64,000 nucleotides of DNA, taken from Azospirillum fermentarium (lineage in GTDB: Bacteria > Pseudomonadota > Alphaproteobacteria > Azospirillales > Azospirillaceae). Positions 17,253 through 25,735 of the stretch are shown here, one piece after another. Position 1 is the first letter of the stretch. Each line of letters begins with the position of its first letter. The stretch covers positions 454,501 through 518,500 of the forward strand of contig NZ_JAOQNH010000003.1 in the NCBI RefSeq assembly GCF_025961205.1, in the 5' to 3' direction. The notes beneath the pieces were generated by a model. It had not been told where the DNA came from, ran no database searches, and saw only the letters and a list, made by a program, of their open reading frames with translations. The translations under genes and the position numbers were made by a program.

Positions 17253-17560
17253 TGCCCGGCCTCCTCGATGAGTTCGCGGGTCAGGCGGTCGAATTCGCTG
17301 TTGGCGCGGGCCACATAGATGCCGGTGCTGACGATGCAGGCGACGGTGATGCAGAAACCCGCCACCAGGCCGATGGTCAGGGTCAGACCTTCCGACCACG
17401 GCAGCGACAGAAGCTTGGGATTGAACGCCACCGTCAGAACGAAGGCATAGTAGATACCCAGCATCACCACGGCCAGCAGCACGCTGAAGCGGTTCCGCCG
17501 GGCGGTGAGTTGGGCAAATTTCGGGTTCGCAAGAACCCGGTCGTAAACAGCTTCACTCAT
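17249..17560 (-). CDS. DUF485 membrane protein (YjcH-like partner of ActP)
   Basis: A 103-residue protein with two hydrophobic helices (about 28-48 and 60-82) and the DUF485 pattern NPKFAQLTARRNRFS at the N-terminus. YjcH-type proteins are almost always encoded directly upstream of ActP; their job is unknown, possibly stabilising the symporter. Overlap with actP implies coupled translation. Confidence 0.93.
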   Translation of the reverse strand: MSEAVYDRVLANPKFAQLTARRNRFSVLLAVVMLGIYYAFVLTVAFNPKLLSLPWSEGLTLTIGLVAGFCITVACIVSTGIYVARANSEFDRLTRELIEEAGQ

Positions 17561-17609
17561 GAAGCGTGTCCTCCGATAGTTTTTATTTGGCGTTGATTTT
17601 TTGAATGGC

Positions 17610-19394
17610 TTAAAGCTGGGCTTCGTCCACGGCCATGGTCACCGCCGCACCCGCGGTGGCGGCGTGGGCGAAGCCCTGGGCGGTGGGCAGGATGGTTTCG
17701 GCGTAGAACCGCGCGGTGGCGATCTTGGCGTTGAGGAAGCCGGCGTCGGCCCCGTCCTCGCCCAGACGGCGGGCCGCGGCCAGGGCGGCGCGGGCCATCT
17801 GATAGCCACCGACCACCGCACCGGCCAGCCGCAGGAACGGCACCGCCCCCGCCGCCGGCAGCGCCGGGTTGTCGTTGCCCAGGAAGCAGGCCACCGTGCC
17901 GGCCAGCGTGTCGGCGCCCTCGGCCAGCGCGCGGCGGATGGCGGCGAAATCCTCGCCCGGACGGGCGGCCAGATCGGCGTCGAGGTCGCGGATGTCGGCG
18001 ATCAGCGCGCCGATGCCGGCCCCCTTGTCGCGCAGCACCTTGCGGAACACCAGATCGTTGGCCTGGATGGCGGTGGTGCCTTCGTAGATGGTGGTGATGC
18101 GGGCGTCGCGCAGATGCTGCGCCGCGCCGGTCTCTTCCACATAGCCCATCCCGCCATGGACCTGCACGCCCAGCGAGGCCACCTCCTGCCCCACTTCGGT
18201 GGACCAGCCCTTGATGATGGGGGTCAGCAGCTCATAGCGCTGCTGGGCCGCCGCCTTGCGGGCCGGGTCGGGGATGTGGTGGGCGATGTCGATGCACGCC
18301 GCCCCCTCGTAGGCCAGGGCGCGCATGGCCTCCACCTGGCATTTCATGGTCATCAGCATGCGGCGCACGTCGGGATGGTTGATGATCCCGGTCTTGCCCC
18401 CGGTCCAGCCGGCGGGGCGCCCCTGCACCCGTTCGCGGGCGTAGGACACCGCCTGCTGATAGGCGCGGTCGGCGATGCCCAGACCCTGAACCCCGACCGA
18501 CAGGCGGGCGTGGTTCATCATGACGAACATGTATTCGACGCCGCGGTTTTCCTCGCCGATCAGGTAGCCCTCGGCGCCGCCGTTGTCGCCGAAGGACATG
18601 ACGGCGGTCGGGCTGCCGTGGATGCCCAGCTTGTGCTCCAGCGACACGCAGCGCACGTCGTTGGGGCCGAGCAGGGTGCCGGCGTCGTCCACCTTGATCT
18701 TGGGCACGGCGAACAGCGAAATGCCCTTCAGCCCCGCCGGGGCGTCGGGCAGGCGGGCCAGCACCAGATGGACGATGTTTTCGGTGAGCGTGTGGTCGCC
18801 GTAGGTGATGAAGATCTTCTGCCCGAACACGCGGTAGCGGCCGCCGTCGCGTTCGGCGCGCGAGCGGATGGCGGCCAGATCGGACCCGGCCTGCGGCTCG
18901 GTCAGGTTCATGGTGCCGGTCCATTCGCCCGACACCAGTTTCGGGAGGAACAGCGCCTTCAGCGCGTCCGACCCGTTCTCGACGATGGCATCCACCGCCC
19001 CCTGGGTCAGCATGGGACACAGCGCGAAGGCCATGTTGGCCGACTGCCACATTTCCTGCACGGCGGTGTTGACCACGTGCGGCAGGCCCATGCCGCCCCA
19101 TTCGGGGGAAAAGGGCAGGGCGTTCCACGTGCCGTCCACCAGCGTCTGCCACGCTTCATGCCAGCCGTCGGGGGTCTTGACCACGCCATCCACCAGCTTC
19201 GACCCCTGGCGGTCGCCGGGGGCGTTCAGGGGGCCGATGACGTTGGCGGCGATCTTGGCCGCCTCTTCCAGCACGCTGGCGACCACATCGGCGCCGGCAT
19301 CCTCGAAACCGGGCAGGGCCAGAACCTCGTCGAGGTGGGCGAGTTCACGCAGCGCGAATTCCATGTCGCGCAGGGGGGCGGCGTAATCGGTCAT
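17610..19394 (-). CDS. Acyl-CoA dehydrogenase (DmdC-like, long form)
   Basis: A 594-residue FAD-dependent acyl-CoA dehydrogenase of the long bacterial form. After the usual N-terminal, middle (MNLTEPQAGSDLAAI) and C-terminal catalytic domains it carries an extra C-terminal acetyl-CoA-dehydrogenase-like domain (about 470-594). The likely catalytic Glu is in TTIYEGTTAIQANDL. This architecture is that of DmdC (methylthiopropionyl-CoA dehydrogenase) and of related fatty-acid enzymes; the substrate is not decided by sequence alone. The ligase gene upstream on the same strand suggests a shared degradation route. Confidence 0.88.
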   Translation of the reverse strand: MTDYAAPLRDMEFALRELAHLDEVLALPGFEDAGADVVASVLEEAAKIAANVIGPLNAPGDRQGSKLVDGVVKTPDGWHEAWQTLVDGTWNALPFSPEWGGMGLPHVVNTAVQEMWQSANMAFALCPMLTQGAVDAIVENGSDALKALFLPKLVSGEWTGTMNLTEPQAGSDLAAIRSRAERDGGRYRVFGQKIFITYGDHTLTENIVHLVLARLPDAPAGLKGISLFAVPKIKVDDAGTLLGPNDVRCVSLEHKLGIHGSPTAVMSFGDNGGAEGYLIGEENRGVEYMFVMMNHARLSVGVQGLGIADRAYQQAVSYARERVQGRPAGWTGGKTGIINHPDVRRMLMTMKCQVEAMRALAYEGAACIDIAHHIPDPARKAAAQQRYELLTPIIKGWSTEVGQEVASLGVQVHGGMGYVEETGAAQHLRDARITTIYEGTTAIQANDLVFRKVLRDKGAGIGALIADIRDLDADLAARPGEDFAAIRRALAEGADTLAGTVACFLGNDNPALPAAGAVPFLRLAGAVVGGYQMARAALAAARRLGEDGADAGFLNAKIATARFYAETILPTAQGFAHAATAGAAVTMAVDEAQL

Positions 19395-19440
19395 GGCGAT
19401 CTCTCGTCGCAGGGCGGGGCGGGGACGGGGGATAAGGTGC

Positions 19441-19474
19441 GGGCGGCATCCTCACGCGAAAAAGGATGCCGCCC
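19441..19474. terminator. Inverted repeat downstream of the acyl-CoA ligase gene (distal)
   Basis: GGGCGGCATCC pairs perfectly with GGATGCCGCCC around a 12-nt A-rich loop. It is the second of two hairpins in the 147-bp gap between the ligase and the dehydrogenase genes. There is no T-run beyond the stem on the leftward strand. It may act as a terminator or attenuator. Confidence 0.6.
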
Positions 19475-19482
19475 GCGGCCGG

Positions 19483-19532
19483 CACGGAAACCGGCGGAGG
19501 GAGGACGCAACTCTGCCCCGCCGGTTTCCGTG
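19483..19532. terminator. 15-bp perfect inverted repeat downstream of the acyl-CoA ligase gene
   Basis: CACGGAAACCGGCGG pairs over 15 bp with CCGCCGGTTTCCGTG around a 20-nt loop, just 9 nt after the ligase stop. Its length and placement suggest a transcript 3'-end or processing structure separating ligase and dehydrogenase expression. Confidence 0.65.
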
Positions 19533-19541
19533 AGGATGGCC

Positions 19542-21185
19542 TTACGCGTTGTCTTTGTTCAGATCCTTGGCCGTCTGGCGCAGGGCGAACTTCTGGATCT
19601 TGCCGGTGGAGGTCTTCGGCAGGTCGCTGAACACGATGGTGCGCGGCACCTTGAAGTGGGCCATGTGCCCGCGGCAATAGGCGATCAGGTCCGCCTCGGT
19701 CACATCGGCCCCGGCCTTGAGCGTGACGAAGGCGCACGGGGTCTCACCCCACTTCGCGTCGGGGCGCGCGACCACGGCGGCTTCCATCACCGCCGGATGG
19801 CGGTAGAGCACCTCTTCCACCTCCAGCGACGAGATGTTCTCGCCGCCGGAAATGATGATGTCCTTCGACCGGTCCTTGATCTCGATGTAGCCGTCGGCGT
19901 GCCACACGCCCAGGTCGCCGGTGTGGAACCAGCCGCCCTCGAACGCTTCCGCTGTGGCCTTGGCGTTCTTCAGGTAGCCCTTCATCACGTTGTTGCCGCG
20001 CAGGAAGATCTCGCCCATGGTGGCGCCGTCGCGGGGGACGGGGGTCAGGGTCATGGGGTCGGCGACCATCAGCCCTTCCAGGATGGGCCCGCGCACGCCC
20101 TGGCGCGCCTTCAGCCGCGCCTTGTCCTCCAGTGGCAGATCGTTCCAGCGGTCGTGCCACACGCACACCACCGACGGGCCGTAGCTTTCGGTCAGGCCGT
20201 AGACGTGGGTGACGTCGAAGCCCATGCGCTCCATCGCCTCGATCACCGGGGCGGGCGGGGCGGCGCCGGCGGTCATCACGCGCACCTTGTGCTCGATCCC
20301 TTCCTTCAGGGAGTCGGGCGCGTTGTTGATCATGTTCAGCACGATGGGGGCGCCGCAGAAATGCGTGACCTTCTCGTTGCGCACGGCGTCCAGGATCGGT
20401 TCCACCCGCACGTGGCGCAGGCACACGCTGGTGCCGGCGATGGCCGCCAGCGTCCAGGGGAAGCACCAGCCGTTGCAGTGGAACATCGGCAGCGTCCACA
20501 GGTACACGGCGTGCTGCGGCAGGCTCCACGACAGGGCGTTCGAGACCGCGTTCAGGTGCGCGCCGCGGTGATGGTACACCACGCCCTTGGGGTTGCCCGT
20601 GGTGCCCGAGGTGTAGTTCAGCGCGATGGCCTGCCACTCGTCGGCGGGCGGGGTCCAGTCATAGGCCGGGTCGCCGCCGTCCAGGAACTGTTCATAAGTC
20701 ATGGACCCGATCAGCTCGCCGCCCTTGTAGCTGGGATCGTCGATGTCGATGACCAGCGGCTTGACGGTGGCCTTGTCCAGCGCGCGCTTGGTGACGGCGG
20801 AGAACTCGCGGTCCACGATCAGGATCTTGGCGTCGCCGTGATCGAGGATGAAGGCGATGGCTTCGGCGTCCAGGCGGGTGTTGACGGCGTTCAGCACCGC
20901 ACCGGCCATGGGGATGCCGAAATGGGCTTCGAACATTTCCGGCGTGTTGGCGCCCATCACCGCGATGGTGTCGCCGGTGCCGATGCCGCGGGCGGCCAGG
21001 GCCGAGGCCAGACGGCGGCAGCGGTCATAGGTCTCGCCCCAGGTGCGGCGCACGGCACCGTGGACCACCGCGGTGCGCTCCGGCCACACCGACGCGGCGC
21101 GCTCCAGGAAGGTCAGGGGCGACAGCGCCACGAAATTGGCGGCGTTGGGGTCCAGATCGGTATCGTAGGGGTTGGAAACGGCCAC
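19542..21185 (-). CDS. Acyl-CoA synthetase (AMP-forming, DmdB-like)
   Basis: A 547-residue adenylate-forming ligase that activates a carboxylic acid to its CoA thioester. The ATP loop is YTSGTTGNPKG; further motifs are YGLTESYGP, WFHTGDLGVWHADGYIEIKDR, and the C-terminal lysine in KTSTGKIQKFALR. Full length for the family. The start is GTG at 21185, placed 8 nt after GGGAGG. It resembles medium-chain and methylthiopropionate ligases (DmdB). Paired with the DmdC-like dehydrogenase downstream, but two hairpins lie between them. Confidence 0.9.
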   Translation of the reverse strand: MAVSNPYDTDLDPNAANFVALSPLTFLERAASVWPERTAVVHGAVRRTWGETYDRCRRLASALAARGIGTGDTIAVMGANTPEMFEAHFGIPMAGAVLNAVNTRLDAEAIAFILDHGDAKILIVDREFSAVTKRALDKATVKPLVIDIDDPSYKGGELIGSMTYEQFLDGGDPAYDWTPPADEWQAIALNYTSGTTGNPKGVVYHHRGAHLNAVSNALSWSLPQHAVYLWTLPMFHCNGWCFPWTLAAIAGTSVCLRHVRVEPILDAVRNEKVTHFCGAPIVLNMINNAPDSLKEGIEHKVRVMTAGAAPPAPVIEAMERMGFDVTHVYGLTESYGPSVVCVWHDRWNDLPLEDKARLKARQGVRGPILEGLMVADPMTLTPVPRDGATMGEIFLRGNNVMKGYLKNAKATAEAFEGGWFHTGDLGVWHADGYIEIKDRSKDIIISGGENISSLEVEEVLYRHPAVMEAAVVARPDAKWGETPCAFVTLKAGADVTEADLIAYCRGHMAHFKVPRTIVFSDLPKTSTGKIQKFALRQTAKDLNKDNA

Positions 21186-21378
21186 TGGTGCATCCTCCCG
21201 AGACGCATTTGTGCTGTGGCGGGCATGTCCCGCGACATATTAGGGAAGGAGGATGCCAGGAGACTTTTTCGCCAATTTCTCCCGATTGTGACGAATTGTA
21301 AACGCGTGCCGGTTTGGGGGTGGTTGGGGTACAAAGCGTCTTCCCCTCCGCCTGCAAACCCGAAGGCTGCCCCGTCCC

Positions 21379-22278
21379 ATGTCCGTCCTCGCCGCCCTGC
21401 CGGGCATCGTCAACGTGGTGGCCCCGGTGTTCGTGGTGGCGGCGGTGGGGTTTGCCTGGATCCGGGCCAGGCTGCCGTACGACAGCGCCTTCATCACCAC
21501 CTTCGCCGTCAACGTCTCCACCCCCTGTCTGGTGTTCTCGTCGCTGGTGAAGGCGCAGCCGGGCGGTGCCACGCTGGCGGCCATGACCACCGCCGCCGTT
21601 GCCACCATGGGGCTGGCCGGGCTGGCGGGGTGGCTGATCCTGAAGGCGGCGCGGGTGCAGGGGGTGCGGGCCTACATCTCGGCCCTGTCCTTTCCCAACG
21701 CCGGGAACCTGGGGCTGCCGGTGTGCCTGTTCGCGTTCGGGGAGGAGGGGTTGAGCCTGGCCATCCTCTATTTCGCGGCCATGGCGGTGGCGCAGTTCAC
21801 CATCGGCCCGGCACTGGCCGCCGGGCGCTTCGACTGGCGCATGGTGCTGCGCACCCCGGTGATCTATGCGGTGGCGGCGGCGCTGCTGGCGGTGCGGCTC
21901 GATATGGCGGTGCCGGTGTGGATCGGCAACACCACCCAGTTGCTGGGCGGGTGCGCGGTGCCGCTGATGCTGTTCTCGCTGGGGGTGGCGCTGGCCCGGC
22001 TGCGGCCCGCGGGCGCCGGGCGGGCGGCGGTCCTGTCGGCGCTGCGGCTGACGCTGGGTCTTGCCGCCGGGTTCGGTGTCAGCGCCGTTCTGGGGCTGGA
22101 CGGGGCCATGCGCGGCGTGGTGGTGCTGCAAAGCGCCATGCCGGTGGCGGTGTTCAACTATCTCTGGGCGCTGCGCTACAACAACGCACCGGAGGAGGTG
22201 GCGGGGATGGTCCTGTTCTCCACCGCCATGGCCTTTGCCGGGCTGCCGTTGCTCCTGTTGGCGGTCATGCCCGGCTGA
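21379..22278 (+). CDS. AEC (auxin efflux carrier) family transporter
   Basis: A 299-residue membrane protein with about 10 hydrophobic helices and the AEC signature regions (VNVSTPCLVFSSLVKA near the N-terminus; SFPNAGNLGLPVCLF in the middle). Bacterial members move dicarboxylates or similar organic anions. It is a single-gene unit, divergent from the acyl-CoA ligase; the 193-bp gap holds both promoters. Substrate unknown. Confidence 0.9.
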   Translation: MSVLAALPGIVNVVAPVFVVAAVGFAWIRARLPYDSAFITTFAVNVSTPCLVFSSLVKAQPGGATLAAMTTAAVATMGLAGLAGWLILKAARVQGVRAYISALSFPNAGNLGLPVCLFAFGEEGLSLAILYFAAMAVAQFTIGPALAAGRFDWRMVLRTPVIYAVAAALLAVRLDMAVPVWIGNTTQLLGGCAVPLMLFSLGVALARLRPAGAGRAAVLSALRLTLGLAAGFGVSAVLGLDGAMRGVVVLQSAMPVAVFNYLWALRYNNAPEEVAGMVLFSTAMAFAGLPLLLLAVMPG

Positions 22279-22287
22279 TCCCCGCCC

Positions 22288-22665
22288 CTACGCGCACGAG
22301 CGCCGCGGTTCGGGGAACACGCTGACCTTCGACGGTTCGTAGATGGGCAGGTTGTCGGTGAACACCGCGTCCAGCCGCGCCACCTGGAACACCCGCTGCA
22401 CCCGGCCCTGGGCGCCCACCAGCGCCACGGTCTTGCCGTGACGGCGCATTTCCTCGTACGCGATCAAGAGCATGCCGATGCCGGCGGAATCGATGGACTC
22501 CAGGGCGGACACGTCGAGGACCGCATGGGTTCCGGGCAGGGTCAGCAGCTCGCCGATCATGGTGCGGGCGGTGGCGTGTTCGTTGAATGTCCAGCGTCCC
22601 TGAATGCGCACCATGGGCGCCTTCCCCGGCGCGGTTTTGTCAGCCGTGGTGATGGTGTAGTGCAT
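22288..22665 (-). CDS. STAS-domain protein (anti-sigma factor antagonist-like)
   Basis: A 125-residue single STAS domain. The phosphorylatable serine is conserved in LESIDSAGIGMLLIAY. Such proteins are partner-switch components that bind HATPase anti-sigma factors or phosphatases. None is encoded nearby. The ATG at 22665 follows GGAGG and a G-run and gives the right domain start; the frame runs further upstream without one. It converges with the AEC transporter with a 9-bp gap. Confidence 0.87.
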   Translation of the reverse strand: MHYTITTADKTAPGKAPMVRIQGRWTFNEHATARTMIGELLTLPGTHAVLDVSALESIDSAGIGMLLIAYEEMRRHGKTVALVGAQGRVQRVFQVARLDAVFTDNLPIYEPSKVSVFPEPRRSCA

Positions 22666-22980
22666 CGTCCCCCCAACCTCCGCTCGATCATTGCAACGTC
22701 GGTAGTACAGGCTGTTTCTCTTTGGCGTTGCAAAAGCCTGCCTGCAGACATGGAACGAATCAACGGTCAGCAAGGGGTGCTGCGTCAGCATGACGCAGAT
22801 GGGCTGCCGGCATGTTATCGGGCTGACACATACCCGAGCATGCTTGTGAACGGCATGACACGCAACGAACAGTCTCTTTGCCGGCCACCGGCTTTTGTAA
22901 CATTTGAATTTCTGTTCGAGTCCGCGCCGGAAGCCGGTGCGAACCGACTCGGGGGAAGATAAACAGGGCGGGCCGGGTGA
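22666..22980. other. Intergenic region upstream of the STAS gene
   Basis: A 315-bp gap between the STAS gene start and the end of the DUF2023 gene. It contains an 8-bp dyad with a 3-nt centre (CTGCGTCA/TGACGCAG, 22780-22798), a candidate operator for the STAS promoter. No gene-like frame with a ribosome site was found. Confidence 0.45.
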
Positions 22981-23370
22981 CTATTCCGCCGCACAGACCC
23001 CGGCCCGTGCCTGCGCCAGCGCCAGAAAGCGCCGGCACTGCATTTCCTTGTCATACCCCAAGAGCACGCCAAGGATGAAATCCTCCTCGGGAGAGAGCTG
23101 GTTGAGGGGTTTGCAGACCACCGCCCGCACGGTGTCGATCCAGGCGGGCCGCCCGAAGAAGACGTTGGTCTTGGCCGGGCTGACCGGGTGGATATGATGG
23201 GCGATGCCGCGGCGGCACAGGCGGCGGATGACCGCATCGGTGTCGCAGGGCCCCAGCGTCATCATGAACATCTGGCGCACGCCCTTGTCGTACTCGTACA
23301 GGTGGTGCGCCAGGATCTTCAGCGATGCGCGGGACGCCCCCGCCGGTATCAGGTCAACTGGCTGATCCAT
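22981..23370 (-). CDS. DUF2023 family protein
   Basis: A 129-residue soluble protein of the DUF2023 family. It has conserved cysteines and histidines (GPCDTDAVIRRLCRRGIAHHIHP). Function is unknown, but family members are typically encoded beside a flavodoxin. Here its start lies inside the end of the flavodoxin gene (22-bp overlap), so the two are coupled. A role in flavodoxin use or iron-limited electron transfer is inferred from that pairing. Confidence 0.82.
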   Translation of the reverse strand: MDQPVDLIPAGASRASLKILAHHLYEYDKGVRQMFMMTLGPCDTDAVIRRLCRRGIAHHIHPVSPAKTNVFFGRPAWIDTVRAVVCKPLNQLSPEEDFILGVLLGYDKEMQCRRFLALAQARAGVCAAE

Positions 23371-23831
23371 GTGGTGATTCGCTTGTCCGTTTTGGAAGAC
23401 TGGTTGTCCTGGTCAAGCGCAAGGCCGACGAACCTGCCATCGCGTTCGGCCGTCGATGCGGAATAGTCGTATCCGTCGGTTTCGGTAAAACCCACCACGA
23501 CACCCCCCTGTTCGACCACGTGATCGTACAGGATGCCCATGGAGTCCACGAAGGATTCGGGATAGTTCACCTGATCGCCGGTGCCGAACAGCGCGACCTT
23601 TTTATTGGCGATGTCGGCGGATTTGAGCGTGTCGATGTGCGCTTCCCAGTCCGATTGCAGGTCGCCGTTGCCATAGGTGGGGGCGCCCAGGATCAGCAGG
23701 TCGCAGCTTTCGAAATCGGCGGCGGTGGCCGATTTGATGTCGATGGCCTTGCCCTGGATCTTCTTGGCGATGCGCGTGGCGACGGCCTTGGTGGCGCCGG
23801 CATCGGAGCCGTAGATAACCGTGATGTTCAT
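23349..23831 (-). CDS. Flavodoxin
   Basis: A 160-residue FMN-binding electron carrier. The phosphate loop is GSDAGATKAVA, near the long-chain flavodoxin form. LILGAPTYGNGDLQSDW and FGTGDQVNYPESF supply the isoalloxazine-binding loops. The ATG at 23831 begins the first beta strand (MNITVIYGS); the frame extends further upstream without support. Flavodoxins replace ferredoxin under iron limitation, and a Fur-box-like palindrome lies about 65 bp upstream. Confidence 0.93.
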   Translation of the reverse strand: MNITVIYGSDAGATKAVATRIAKKIQGKAIDIKSATAADFESCDLLILGAPTYGNGDLQSDWEAHIDTLKSADIANKKVALFGTGDQVNYPESFVDSMGILYDHVVEQGGVVVGFTETDGYDYSASTAERDGRFVGLALDQDNQSSKTDKRITTWISQLT

Positions 23832-23893
23832 CGGGGCTGCTCTTTTCCTGAAAGTCGGTGGGTGAGGTGAAGCCCGGGCGCTCATGATGATTA

Positions 23894-23914
23894 TGCAAAT
23901 GATAGTGATTTGCA
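23894..23914. promoter_or_regulatory. Candidate iron-responsive operator (Fur-like palindrome)
   Basis: TGCAAAT-GATAGTG-ATTTGCA is a perfect 7-bp dyad with a 7-bp centre. Its core, AATGATAGTGATT, resembles the GATAAT-type Fur box. It sits between the flavodoxin gene and the rightward molybdate-type transporter and could serve either. Confidence 0.5.
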
Positions 23915-24013
23915 ATATGGATTCGATGGCTTCCGAGGTGTTGCTGATAAAAAGTCAAACCAACCATCCGCGGTTTAGCAATCTGCCTGGCAACACAAAG
24001 ACGGTTGACCGTC

Positions 24014-24047
24014 CTCATCGAAATATTCCAAAAAGAATAACGATGAG
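24014..24047. promoter_or_regulatory. Composite palindrome upstream of the modA-like gene
   Basis: CTCATCG and CGATGAG enclose an inner TATTC/GAATA pair around CAAAAA. The element ends 43 bp before the modA-like ATG. A second dyad (CCCTGCC-AC-GGCAGGG, 24049-24064) follows directly. It could be an operator or a structured leader; it does not match the ModE box as I know it. Confidence 0.4.
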
Positions 24048-24090
24048 CCCCTGCCACGGCAGGGATCCCCGGTGAATGGAAGGAACGAAC

Positions 24091-24855
24091 ATGCGCGCAA
24101 CGTGGCGGGCCGCCGGCCTGATGATCGCCGCGGTCCTGATGACGGCAGCCGGTGCCCCGGCCTGGGGGCAGGAGCTGTACGCCTATGTCGGTGCCGGGCT
24201 GCGGCCCCCGGTGGACGCCCTGATCGAGGCGTACCGGCAGAAGACCGGCGTGACGGTAAAGGCCGAATACGGCGGCTCGGGCCAGCTTCTGACCCGTATC
24301 GGGGAAACCGGCAAGGGCGACCTGTTCATCCCCGGCAGCACCGCCTACACCGGCACGCTGAAGGAAAAGGGCGGGGTTCGGGAGGAGTGGATCCTCGTGC
24401 TCCACGGCCCGGTGCTGGCGGTGGCGAACGGCAAGGCCGACGCCATCCAGAGCTTTTCCGATCTGGCCAAGCCGGGGGTGAAGCTGGGGCTGGGCGACCC
24501 GGCGGCCATGGCGCTCGGGCGCACGGCCGACGAGATCCTCGACCGTTCGGGCCAGGGGGATGCCATCCGAAAGAACGTCACCGTCCGCGCCGCCACGGTC
24601 AAGCAATTGGCCCTCTACGTCATCGACGGCAACGTGGACGCCGCCATCATCGGTGCGGCGGAAGCGGCGCAGGCGCCGGGCACGTTCGTGGTGCGCGCCA
24701 TCCCCACCGACTGGTACCAGGCGGAATACGCGCCGGTGGCGGTGCTGTCCGCCTCCACCCAGCCGGACGCGGCGGCGGCCTTCGCCGCGTTCCTGGCCTC
24801 CGACGAGGGACTGGCGGTGTTCGCCCGCTACGGCTTTCCCCCGGCCAAACGGTAA
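24091..24855 (+). CDS. Molybdate/tungstate-type ABC transporter substrate-binding protein
   Basis: A 254-residue periplasmic oxyanion-binding protein of the ModA/WtpA type. The signal peptide ends near AWGQ (residue 26). The mature part starts ELYAYVGAGLRPPVDALIEAY and includes GGSGQLLTRI and LGDPAAMALGRTADEIL, typical of ModA-like folds. The ATG at 24091 follows GGAAGGA at 7-nt spacing. It is followed directly by the permease gene. Molybdate, tungstate or sulfate cannot be told apart from this sequence. Confidence 0.85.
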   Translation: MRATWRAAGLMIAAVLMTAAGAPAWGQELYAYVGAGLRPPVDALIEAYRQKTGVTVKAEYGGSGQLLTRIGETGKGDLFIPGSTAYTGTLKEKGGVREEWILVLHGPVLAVANGKADAIQSFSDLAKPGVKLGLGDPAAMALGRTADEILDRSGQGDAIRKNVTVRAATVKQLALYVIDGNVDAAIIGAAEAAQAPGTFVVRAIPTDWYQAEYAPVAVLSASTQPDAAAAFAAFLASDEGLAVFARYGFPPAKR

Positions 24856-24860
24856 GGGGG

Positions 24861-25670
24861 GTGAGGCCGCGCCCTCTGCGCCGCCGGCTGACCGGGCTGG
24901 ACTGTCTGGCGGCGGTGCCGCTGGCGCTGATCCTGCTGCTGGTGGCGGGGGTGCTGGCGGCGCTGGCCCTGCGGCTGTCGTGGGCGGAACTGCTGACCGC
25001 CTTCCGGTCCCCGGAGACCCGCTTCGCGCTGTGGCTGTCCCTGTGGACGTCGGCGGCGGCGCTGGCGGCGGGGGTGGCGCTGGGGCTGCCGGCGGCCTAT
25101 CTGCTCGCCCGCCGGTCCTTTCCGGGGCAGGCGGTGGTGGACACGCTGCTGGACATTCCCATGGTCATGCCGCCGCTGGTGGCGGGCCTGGGGCTGCTGT
25201 TCCTGTTCGGGCGGCGGATGCTGGGGGAGCCGCTGGCGGCCATGGGGATCGACCTGCTGTTCTCCCCCGCCGGAGTGGTTCTGGCTCAGGCGTTCGTCGC
25301 CGCCACGGTGATGGTGCGCATGGGCAAGGCGGCGTTCGCCGCCACCGACCCCGGTCTGGGCGACGCCGCCCGCACCCTGGGGGCCACGCCGTGGGGGGTG
25401 TTCTGGAGCGTCGATCTGCCGCTCGCCGCCCGCGGGCTGCTGGCCGGGGCGGTGCTGGCGTGGGCGCGGGCGCTGGGGGAATTCGGCGCCACGCTGCTGC
25501 TGGCCGGGGCCACGCGGCTGCGCACCGAAACCCTGCCCATGGCGGTGTTCCTCAACATCGCCACCGGGGAAACCGGGGTGGCGGTGGCCTGCGCCCTGAT
25601 CCTGCTGGCGGTGGCGTCCGCGCTTCTGCTGGTCTTGCGGGGGCTGGGCGGCGCGCGTGGAGGGGCGTAA
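24861..25670 (+). CDS. Molybdate/tungstate-type ABC transporter permease
   Basis: A 269-residue inner-membrane permease with about six helices and the EAA-loop region DAARTLGATPWGVFWSVDLPLAARG, followed by GEFGATLLLAGATR as in ModB/WtpB/CysT permeases. The GTG at 24861 lies 5 nt after the stop of the binding-protein gene, in a G-rich ribosome site; GTG 24915 is an alternative. No ATP-binding subunit follows, so the ATPase must be encoded elsewhere or shared. Confidence 0.85.
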   Translation: MRPRPLRRRLTGLDCLAAVPLALILLLVAGVLAALALRLSWAELLTAFRSPETRFALWLSLWTSAAALAAGVALGLPAAYLLARRSFPGQAVVDTLLDIPMVMPPLVAGLGLLFLFGRRMLGEPLAAMGIDLLFSPAGVVLAQAFVAATVMVRMGKAAFAATDPGLGDAARTLGATPWGVFWSVDLPLAARGLLAGAVLAWARALGEFGATLLLAGATRLRTETLPMAVFLNIATGETGVAVACALILLAVASALLLVLRGLGGARGGA

Positions 25671-25735
25671 TCCCCCCTTTCTTTACCCGGATTGCCTGTG
25701 GCACCTTTTCCCCATACGGACAGGGGGAGGGGATC

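Noticed and set aside
17601..22325. Rightward open frame of over 1500 codons opposite the acyl-CoA genes
   Set aside because: Antisense artefact of high G+C. The leftward strand encodes complete acyl-CoA dehydrogenase and ligase with all motifs.
22905..22960. tRNA-like T-arm sequence (GTTCGAGTCC)
   Set aside because: The flanking bases do not form the T stem, and no acceptor or anticodon arm can be built upstream.
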